From Candidatus Altimarinota bacterium (GTDB lineage Bacteria > Patescibacteriota > Gracilibacteria > Absconditabacterales > Absconditicoccaceae), in assembly GCA_015489035.1 (NCBI GenBank), contig WFMP01000205.1, forward strand, positions 1-7,270: 7,270 bases of DNA, written 5' to 3'. How positions within the stretch are numbered: the stretch's first letter is position 1; the number at the start of each line of letters is the position of its first letter. Both the position numbers and the translations under genes were made by a program. This document shows, piece by piece, positions 1 to 4,411 of the stretch. The notes beneath the pieces were generated by a model. The model was not told where the DNA came from, searched no databases, and was given only the letters and a program-made list of their open reading frames with translations.

Positions 1-205
1 AACCCTCTTGCATCTTCCATTTTTTCTTCTCTTGATAGATTGGAAAAGAAACAAGACGTTCGTTAAAATCACGTTGAATGGTTCGTTCACTCGTGTTGAA
101 CTCTTTTGCTAACTCTTTAACAGAGAGTGCTTCTGCATCGTTTAGCTTTGAGAGTATTACTGTTAGTCTTGTTAGAATTTTATCGTAGTCGTGTTTATAT
201 GCCAT
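1..205 (-). CDS. HTH transcriptional regulator, N-terminal part (probable WYL-domain family), partial
   Basis: This is the N-terminal 68 codons of a gene that leaves the window at position 1. The ATG at 205-203 opens a protein beginning MAYKHDYDKILTRLTVILSK. Residues about 27-51 read as a winged helix-turn-helix, with SVKELAKEF as the first helix and TSERTIQRDF as the recognition helix. This is the DeoR/HTH_11 type that usually precedes a WYL ligand-sensing domain. The WYL domain itself lies outside the window, so the family name is an inference from the N-terminus. Only 29 bases separate it from the Sir2 stop, so it may be co-transcribed with Sir2. No clear Shine-Dalgarno site is visible; AAGTG upstream is weak. 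WYL regulators are often found at the edges of defence or mobile regions and bind nucleic acid or nucleotide ligands. Here the role would be control of the neighbouring genes, which is not shown by the sequence. Confidence 0.85.
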   Translation of the reverse strand, partial: MAYKHDYDKILTRLTVILSKLNDAEALSVKELAKEFNTSERTIQRDFNERLVSFPIYQEKKKWKMQEG

Positions 206-234
206 AATTTGCACTTAAGTAGAAATTTTTCATA

Positions 235-1092
235 CTATACCTTCATAAACATTAGATTGTCGTGATATAAAACTTTCTTTAAGCCCTCAAGCCCACCACA
301 TGGTATACTGTAGCCAACTTTTACATTTATTTCATAATCTCTTGGATTAAATCTAACCAGTTTTGATCTCTTGTATGATTTAGCAATACGCTCTCCCTCT
401 TCTCTTATAGTAGGAATAGCTGTACCGGCACCTATTTCAATAATTAGTAACTTTTTCTTGTCTCTACGTACGGATCTTAGCCATTTATTAAAGCTATCTT
501 CTTGTTTACTTGTTCTATCTTCATCCCAACTCAAGTCTCCAAACATTAAGATATTAGGTCTAGCCATATTACCACAATTTTTACATAAAGGTATATCTAG
601 TGCTTCAAACTTATCCATATCAATTTTTATTGGTTTTTCATCAGCATTCCAAATTTCTTTTTGACAGTTTTCACTACATTGAAGATGATGGATGCTTCCA
701 TGTATTTCTACTATTTTATCTTTTGAAAAACCAGCCTTTTGAAACTGTCCATCTACATTTGATGTGTAAATAAAATAATCATTGTTTTTCTTTTCTACTA
801 AATCTAAAAGCATTTTAAAACCATTATGAGGAGTTGTTTCTCTGTATAAATTTAGTCTATGCCCATAAAATGCCCATGCTAATGATGGATTAGTAGTAAA
901 CCACTTTGGATTAGCCATATTTTCAAAACTAATACCTAAATCTTTAATTATGGGATATGCCTTCCAAAAACCTTCATTGCCTCTAAAATCTGGAAGACCA
1001 CTATCTACACCCATTCCAGCACCAGCAGTTATTAAAACTGCATCTGCTTGTTTAATAAACTCTTTAACTTGTGCTACTTGTTCTTTAATCAT
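235..1092 (-). CDS. Sir2-family NAD-dependent protein deacylase (zinc-type sirtuin)
   Basis: A 285-residue cytosolic sirtuin, full length for bacterial members. In order it shows the NAD-binding motif GAGMGVDSGLPDFRG (about residues 24-38), TSNVD (110-114), the catalytic histidine in EIHGS (His131), two zinc-binding cysteine pairs (CSENC at 139-143 and CKNC at 170-173), RPNILMFGD, the second nucleotide-binding motif GAGTAIP (221-227) and the FNPRD stretch near 248-252. Sirtuins of this kind remove acyl groups from lysine, consuming NAD and releasing nicotinamide and O-acyl-ADP-ribose; some are ADP-ribosyltransferases. The segment after TSNVD is GQFQKAGF rather than the usual GLH..AG, so substrate preference may differ. 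I chose the ATG at 1092. It lies one base after the stop of the upstream hydrolase, implying translational coupling, and follows a GAGA-rich weak Shine-Dalgarno. A longer frame to a GTG at 1173 would overlap the hydrolase by about 80 bases and adds residues unlike the family. All catalytic and zinc residues are intact. Confidence 0.93.
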   Translation of the reverse strand: MIKEQVAQVKEFIKQADAVLITAGAGMGVDSGLPDFRGNEGFWKAYPIIKDLGISFENMANPKWFTTNPSLAWAFYGHRLNLYRETTPHNGFKMLLDLVEKKNNDYFIYTSNVDGQFQKAGFSKDKIVEIHGSIHHLQCSENCQKEIWNADEKPIKIDMDKFEALDIPLCKNCGNMARPNILMFGDLSWDEDRTSKQEDSFNKWLRSVRRDKKKLLIIEIGAGTAIPTIREEGERIAKSYKRSKLVRFNPRDYEINVKVGYSIPCGGLEGLKKVLYHDNLMFMKV

Positions 1093-1093
1093 T

Positions 1094-2032
1094 CTATCTC
1101 GCTTTTGAACGAATTGATTTTTGTAAATATGGTATAGTCTGCTCAATATTAGTAAATCTATGACCACCGCCACTAAAGACCTTTACTTGATTAGGAAATT
1201 TTTTCACTGTATACTTATAATCAATAAGTTCGTCATCATCGTTTACTAAAATAAACTCTTCTAAAAGTGTAAACTCAGGTTTAGGTAATTTTGGAGCTAC
1301 TACATTCATCTTTCTAAAAGTTTCTTCTATATCAATAACAGGATTAAATGAAATTAAAGTGATATTATATTCTTCACAAATTTTTCTTCCAAGATAAGAA
1401 CCTGTACTCGAACCAATGACAATATCTGCTTTTTTTGTTCTATTTACAATACTTTTATATATTTCATCATTGAGCTTATCATAATCAACTGAGATAAATT
1501 CTATTTTAAGACCTAGTAGTTCAGATAAAACTTGAGGTTTTTTAGAATTTTCACCACTATATCCATTTATGAAAACTATTTTAGGTATTTTTGTAAAGCC
1601 TAATGCTTGGAGGACTTTTTTTGGTGTTCTCTTTATCCTTTCATCCAAAGAAGTTACATCTAAACAACTGCTCTCAAGCATATCATCAAAAATTTTAGTA
1701 AACTGCTCTATCATACTCTCAACATCTGCATTTTTAACATAAATACAACCAGATGCATAGCTCATTAAAACTCGTCGTTGTTTATTAGGTATGCTTACTT
1801 TATCTAGATACTCGTTGTAAAGTTTTTGTATTTTTTCAAGAAAATTACATTTTGTATAACTATTTATTTTCAAGTACTTACTCAATGTATAACAATCCCA
1901 TTCAATACTGCTATAAAGTCGTTTCTTCACAGCTATCAAATTTACTATTTGATTCTCTTCGCACTCTTTCCAAAAAGCATTCTTTTGTTCAGTAGGGTTA
2001 TAACCTGTAAATATTTTATATATCTGTTTCAT
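1094..2032 (-). CDS. YqiA-like alpha/beta hydrolase (predicted esterase) with long N-terminal region of unknown function
   Basis: A 312-residue protein in two parts. Residues about 1-147 are mostly predicted helical and unrecognised. They include SYASGCIYV near 91-99 and two Cys-containing helices. Residues about 148-308 resemble the small esterase YqiA (UPF0227): strand KIVFINGYSG (151-160), nucleophile elbow GSSTG with Ser209, the FNP motif (229-231) that matches VNP in YqiA, DDELIDY with Asp267 in the position of the acid in YqiA GDEVLDY, and SGGGHRFT with catalytic His291, matching EGGNHAFT. The whole Ser-Asp-His triad is therefore present. One oddity is Asn156 in the HG oxyanion-side motif (ING instead of LHG). 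Stand-alone YqiA is about 190 residues, so the N-terminal extension is unusual. The gene is followed after one base by Sir2, so the two are almost surely co-translated. AAGG at 2044-2041 lies 8 bases before the ATG. The substrate is unknown; an acyl ester linked to the Sir2 reaction is possible but unproven. Confidence 0.85.
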   Translation of the reverse strand: MKQIYKIFTGYNPTEQKNAFWKECEENQIVNLIAVKKRLYSSIEWDCYTLSKYLKINSYTKCNFLEKIQKLYNEYLDKVSIPNKQRRVLMSYASGCIYVKNADVESMIEQFTKIFDDMLESSCLDVTSLDERIKRTPKKVLQALGFTKIPKIVFINGYSGENSKKPQVLSELLGLKIEFISVDYDKLNDEIYKSIVNRTKKADIVIGSSTGSYLGRKICEEYNITLISFNPVIDIEETFRKMNVVAPKLPKPEFTLLEEFILVNDDDELIDYKYTVKKFPNQVKVFSGGGHRFTNIEQTIPYLQKSIRSKAR

Positions 2033-2058
2033 GAGTATTACCTTTTTTAATTAGAGAG

Positions 2059-2089
2059 AGTATACACTAATTCTTGACAACATTGTGTC
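2059..2089 (-). promoter_or_regulatory. Candidate promoter of the hydrolase-Sir2 operon with imperfect dyad
   Basis: On the minus strand a -10-like TATACT sits at 2064-2059, about 27 bases before the ATG at 2032, which allows a short leader carrying the AAGG ribosome site. No good -35 box is seen at 17 bases; weak -35 boxes are usual for sigma70 promoters in Campylobacterota. Just upstream lies GACAACATTGTGTC (2076-2089, plus-strand reading), which matches its own reverse complement at 10 of 14 positions and could be an operator overlapping the -35 region. No terminator is visible between the preceding gene (stop at 2148) and this site, so read-through is also possible. Confidence 0.35.
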
Positions 2090-2147
2090 TGCTTACTTAT
2101 ATTTTCGCTATAATTATTACTAAATTACAACTATAAAGTCGTGGTTA

Positions 2148-2795
2148 TTATTTTTTATCCTTTTGTGCATCAAATAAATGCCTATTTTTTAAAGTAATAC
2201 TCGCTCTAGCCTCTTGTATTTCTTCATTGTCTACAATATTACCTAAGGTAGAATAAACTGCTTTATTTCCTTTAATATCATAATAGATATAAGTTCTAAT
2301 ATCTCCCCATAAAGGAAGTTTTCCATTTTTCCATTTATAATGAACTTTTACTACATTACTAATATATGTATTTAGCTCATCTTCATTCTTTTCTAAATAC
2401 ATCTTTTTATCAAGCTGAATACGTCGTCTGCTTTCCATAATTGCTAAAGCGAAGATAGGTTCATTTTTTCTTTTAAAATTAGTGTAAATAAAAATATAAG
2501 GAGTATGCATTGCTTCAAGTCTACATTTTTTATCTTGATAGTCTTCAATAGCTTGTGTATAATCAATTTTTGAAATATCTACAATTTCACAAATGGCTTG
2601 AAGTAATGTTTTTGAATTATATTTAAAATCATAGTAGCCTTTATCCAGATATTCATCTAGCTCGGTAATATTTAATAGTTCTGTTAATACCTGAGTAACC
2701 TTTGCGCTTTTTGAAGACTTATAACCGAGTTCTATGACTATATCAGCTATTTTTCTGTCACTTAAGTTGTTTTGTATCTGTTTAAGAAGGTTCAT
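2148..2795 (-). CDS. Protein of unknown function with HTH-like N-terminus
   Basis: I do not recognise this 215-residue protein as a named family. Its first ~75 residues are helical and include LSDRKIADIVIELGYKS (about 11-27), which looks like a helix-turn-helix entry, followed by a segment containing LDKGYYDFKYNSKTLLQAI (50-68) and a short acidic helix. The rest is mixed alpha/beta, with a hydrophobic strand PYIFIYTNF (99-107), an aromatic-rich strand YKWKNGKLPLWGDIRTYIYY (153-172), and a conserved-looking AIMESRRRIQLDK (118-130). The C-terminus is lysine-rich. There is no signal peptide or membrane segment. The start is firm: AAGGAG at 2806-2801 lies 5 bases before the ATG. The gene stands alone, with 183 bases upstream and 115 bases downstream containing candidate promoters. 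If the N-terminus binds DNA, the inverted repeats just upstream would be natural sites for self-regulation. This is inference only. Confidence 0.85.
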   Translation of the reverse strand: MNLLKQIQNNLSDRKIADIVIELGYKSSKSAKVTQVLTELLNITELDEYLDKGYYDFKYNSKTLLQAICEIVDISKIDYTQAIEDYQDKKCRLEAMHTPYIFIYTNFKRKNEPIFALAIMESRRRIQLDKKMYLEKNEDELNTYISNVVKVHYKWKNGKLPLWGDIRTYIYYDIKGNKAVYSTLGNIVDNEEIQEARASITLKNRHLFDAQKDKK

Positions 2796-2815
2796 TTTAG
2801 CTCCTTGTATAGGGG

Positions 2816-2900
2816 CAATAAATCATTTAAATTTTATTGTCCTAATCTGAAATAAATTCAGTGTATAAATGAGGACCGACACATTATTTGTCACTCATTT
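2816..2900. promoter_or_regulatory. Cluster of inverted repeats upstream of the 215-residue gene
   Basis: Three dyads lie in 85 bases. CAATAAA (2816-2822) pairs perfectly with TTTATTG (2833-2839) over a 10-base spacer. CTGAA (2847-2851) pairs with TTCAG (2857-2861) over 5 bases. AAATGAG (2867-2873) pairs with CTCATTT (2894-2900) and encloses an inner GACA (2878-2881) and TGTC (2889-2892) pair. None is followed by a T-run on the minus strand, so they do not look like intrinsic terminators. Their position, 20-105 bases before the ATG, fits operators or a structured leader. A TATACA at 2867-2862 (minus strand) could be a -10 box whose transcription start would fall on the CTGAA dyad. AT-rich DNA makes short dyads common, so the reading is tentative. 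Confidence 0.35.
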
Positions 2901-2901
2901 G

Positions 2902-3015
2902 TTATTTCTCACTTTTGAGATACCTAATTATAAAATACTTTCTGGCAGCTTTATGTCTGCTTGCAACTTCTTTTATCTTTAATAATTTCGTGAATAAAGA
3001 ATTGATTCTGACTCT
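2902..3015 (-). other. Protein-like open reading frame without a start codon, overlapping the end of the 66-residue gene
   Basis: In another minus-strand frame, 37 codons stay open from 3015 to a TAA at 2904-2902, and none is ATG, GTG or TTG. The translation includes SLFTKLLKIKEVASRHKAAR and then KYFIIRYLKSEK, a basic, helix-like sequence that looks more protein-like than the C-terminus of the 66-residue product (QCKESESILYSRNY). The frame could be the original C-terminal part of that gene, separated by a frameshift, giving a protein of roughly 90-100 residues. An open frame of this length can also arise by chance in AT-rich DNA. Confidence 0.2.
2927..2932 (-). promoter_or_regulatory. Candidate -10 box (TATAAT) upstream of the 215-residue gene
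   Basis: A consensus TATAAT on the minus strand is preceded by a T-rich stretch (AGTATTT), as in Campylobacterota sigma70 promoters that lack a clear -35 box. It lies about 130 bases before the ATG at 2795, so the transcript would carry a leader containing all the inverted repeats at 2816-2900. It also falls inside the start-less open frame noted at 2902-3015, so only one of these two readings may be meaningful. Confidence 0.3.
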
Positions 3016-3179
3016 TTACATTGGTTATTATTACTGAAACCTCTAACGACCACTTTTGTAGCACCCACTTCTAGTATCTTGTCAAAGAACTCTCGTTGCG
3101 AGAAGTTAAAATCTTCAATATCTATTTCTAAAAGTATATGCTTAAACTCATTGTAAAAGTAAACTGTTCCTGCCAACAT
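2979..3179 (-). CDS. Small protein of unknown function (66 residues), possibly truncated
   Basis: I do not recognise this protein. It reads as strand-helix-strand: TVYFYNEFKHILLEIDIEDF, then a helix SQREFFDKILEVG (about 27-39), then a hydrophobic strand ATKVVVRGF (40-48). It ends in a polar, low-complexity tail (SNNNQCKESES). There are no cysteine clusters, membrane segments or signal peptide. Translation is well supported: AAGGAG at 3193-3188 lies 8 bases before the ATG, and a consensus TATAAT lies further upstream at 3258-3253. The tail after residue 48 looks less protein-like than the core, and a neighbouring frame is open past the stop, so a frameshifted or recently shortened gene is possible. 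It is separated by 101 bases from the preceding unknown gene and probably starts its own transcript. Confidence 0.65.
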   Translation of the reverse strand: MLAGTVYFYNEFKHILLEIDIEDFNFSQREFFDKILEVGATKVVVRGFSNNNQCKESESILYSRNY

Positions 3180-3235
3180 TCTCTCTTCTCCTTTTATCTT
3201 CTATCTCTTAAATTATTATTTTAAACTATTTCTTT

Positions 3236-3258
3236 AATCTTAAGATTGTAATATTATA
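3236..3258 (-). promoter_or_regulatory. Candidate promoter with perfect palindromic operator for the 66-residue gene
   Basis: On the minus strand a consensus -10 TATAAT (3258-3253) follows the T-rich stretch CTATTTTTCGCA, the pattern expected for sigma70 promoters in Campylobacterota. Five bases downstream is the perfect 12-bp palindrome AATCTTAAGATT (3247-3236), which would cover the transcription start. That is a classic repressor position. The leader to the ATG at 3179 would be about 65 bases. Confidence 0.45.
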
Positions 3259-3280
3259 TGCGAAAAATAGCCTAATGCAT

Positions 3281-3565
3281 TTATTTATCTATACTGATAT
3301 GTTGCATTTTCATTAAAGGACTTTTTTTATAAAGCTGCATAAATTCATCTTTTGTTAATTGCATATTTGTATCATTTTTGTTACTATCACAATAAATATC
3401 TAAACTATCTCCAATATCAGCACTCAATTCAAAGAAATTATCTTCTGTTGAAATTATGATAGAATTCTCTGTAACTACTGTAGCGTTATCAACAATATCC
3501 TTTAGTTCATCAATAGTAAAAGTATCCAAAAATCTTTGATGAAATTCAATATTTTTATTTGACAT
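3281..3565 (-). CDS. Small acidic protein of unknown function, paired with the ADP-ribosylglycohydrolase
   Basis: A 94-residue protein that I cannot assign to a family. It is acidic (18 Asp/Glu against 9 Lys/Arg). It shows a helix LDTFTIDELKDIVDN (about 13-27), a strand NSIIISTEDNFFEL (34-47), an acidic middle with IGDSLDIYCDSNKND (51-65), and a second helix TKDEFMQLYKKSPLMKM (71-87). There is a single cysteine and no membrane segment or signal peptide. GGAG at 3576-3573 lies 7 bases before the ATG at 3565, and the stop of the ADP-ribosylglycohydrolase is only 18 bases upstream, so the two are surely one transcript. Small acidic partners of enzymes can be inhibitors, antitoxins or adaptors, and nothing here decides between these. 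No hairpin terminator follows the stop. Confidence 0.8.
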   Translation of the reverse strand: MSNKNIEFHQRFLDTFTIDELKDIVDNATVVTENSIIISTEDNFFELSADIGDSLDIYCDSNKNDTNMQLTKDEFMQLYKKSPLMKMQHISIDK

Positions 3566-3583
3566 CTATCTACTCCACATATT

Positions 3584-4336
3584 TTATTGTAAATCTTTCA
3601 GAACATCCATAGTTAGAAAATCTAATATGTTAACACTATCTCTAATATCTTCAATCGAACCTCTTATCGCTCCATATATAGCACAATTTGTATCGGTATC
3701 GCCACCTTGTGAAACTATATATTTAAAGCCATCTACAAAGAATAAGTTCATTTTTAGTGTTTTAATGACAATATATAATGAATAGATAACCCAAGCTGTA
3801 TATCCAGGGCAAAGCTTAGATAATATATTTTTATACGCATCTTTCCTTAACACTTTTATTCCATTAATCGCAATATCTAGCGTTAGCCTATTAGCCATAA
3901 AAATAGTTTCATTTTTATGTGTGATTGCAGAATCTTGATTTATTAAAGTCACTGCTTCCTCAAAACTATACCCATCCTTTATAAGTTCTATTTCAAAAGG
4001 TATCACTCTCATTAAAGCACCATTACCTTGAGAGTTCTTATTTTTTTCATTTCTAACCAATACAGAATATGTATGCATCCCAATAGTATCTTTTTGACCA
4101 TCTGTTCTTGCCCAGATTCTATATTCTTCAGAAAGTTTTTCAGTTGATATATTTTTATGTGTAATGTAATGTTTCAATAATATCATTGCCATTTTTGTAT
4201 CATCTGTAATCATTGGAGTTACTGATTTATTTGGCAACTTTTCTATATTATATGTAACACCCATCAATCCATCTCTTTTAAAGTAAGAACCATAACTGTC
4301 ACCACAAGCAAGAGCTAGTAAAGATTGATTTAACAT
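3584..4336 (-). CDS. ADP-ribosylglycohydrolase family protein (DraG/ARH type)
   Basis: A 250-residue, all-helical, di-metal hydrolase expected to remove ADP-ribose from a modified side chain or nucleic acid, or to split O-acyl-ADP-ribose. From the chosen start it shows LACGDSYGS (residues about 9-17), the metal-binding TDDT (44-47), GNGALMR (104-110), ITH (138-140), and GGDTDTNCAIYGAIRGS (211-227), whose DTD supplies the second half of the metal site. All are hallmark DraG motifs and appear intact. Length is near the short end for the family. The ATG at 4336 is preferred because AAGGA (4349-4345) lies 8 bases upstream and family members usually begin about 10 residues before the first GD. An in-frame ATG at 4387 would add 17 polar residues but has no clear ribosome site and sits in a small hairpin. 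The gene follows the helicase-nuclease by 75 bases without a terminator and precedes the acidic 94-residue gene. The target is unknown. Confidence 0.93.
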   Translation of the reverse strand: MLNQSLLALACGDSYGSYFKRDGLMGVTYNIEKLPNKSVTPMITDDTKMAMILLKHYITHKNISTEKLSEEYRIWARTDGQKDTIGMHTYSVLVRNEKNKNSQGNGALMRVIPFEIELIKDGYSFEEAVTLINQDSAITHKNETIFMANRLTLDIAINGIKVLRKDAYKNILSKLCPGYTAWVIYSLYIVIKTLKMNLFFVDGFKYIVSQGGDTDTNCAIYGAIRGSIEDIRDSVNILDFLTMDVLKDLQ

Positions 4337-4381
4337 ATCTGTTTTCCTTTTTTGATTAATGATAAATATATCGATATTGTT

Positions 4382-4397
4382 AGACATCTTTATGTCT
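4382..4397. repeat. Perfect short hairpin AGACAT-CTTT-ATGTCT between helicase and hydrolase genes
   Basis: Six-base arms AGACAT (4382-4387) and ATGTCT (4392-4397) flank a 4-base loop. The stem lies 15 bases after the helicase stop and covers the alternative ATG of the ADP-ribosylglycohydrolase at 4387, which argues against that start being used. No T-run follows on the minus strand, so it is at best a weak terminator or pause site. It could instead be an mRNA processing or operator element, or chance. Confidence 0.35.
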
Positions 4398-4411
4398 GGT
4401 TATAAAAATTA

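Noticed and set aside
235..1092. Sir2 as a Thoeris/DSR-type defence NADase effector
   Set aside because: This protein is a compact sirtuin with zinc cysteines and a full deacylase motif set. It lacks the large extra domains typical of those effectors, so a classic NADase effector role is not supported.
1093..1173. GTG start at 1173 for the sirtuin, adding 27 residues
   Set aside because: It overlaps the coding end of the hydrolase by about 80 bases, and the added residues are not part of the sirtuin fold. The ATG at 1092 sits one base past the hydrolase stop.
1826..2050. Plus-strand open frame of 74 codons
   Set aside because: It is antisense to the hydrolase gene, has a Phe/Ile/Tyr-rich composition typical of the complement of AT-rich coding DNA, and no ribosome site was seen. 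The same holds for plus-strand frames at 371-664, 6296-6493, 6544-6753 and 6954-7157.
2047..2087. Ten-codon frame upstream of the hydrolase as a leader peptide
   Set aside because: No ribosome site was found, and it overlaps the candidate -10 box. Length and composition are not informative.
1911..2142. Direct repeat CTATAAAGTCGT at 1911-1922 and 2131-2142
   Set aside because: Twelve-base repeats are expected by chance in an AT-rich window of this size, and one copy lies in coding sequence.
4337..4387. ATG at 4387 as start of the ADP-ribosylglycohydrolase
   Set aside because: It has no clear ribosome site and lies in a short hairpin, while the ATG at 4336 has AAGGA at 8 bases and gives the usual family N-terminus. 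It is not fully excluded.
2950..4397. CTTTATGTCTG repeated near 2950 and at 4388-4398 as a shared regulatory element
   Set aside because: The two copies sit in different contexts (inside or after a gene end versus a hairpin over a possible start), and the length is within chance for this base composition.
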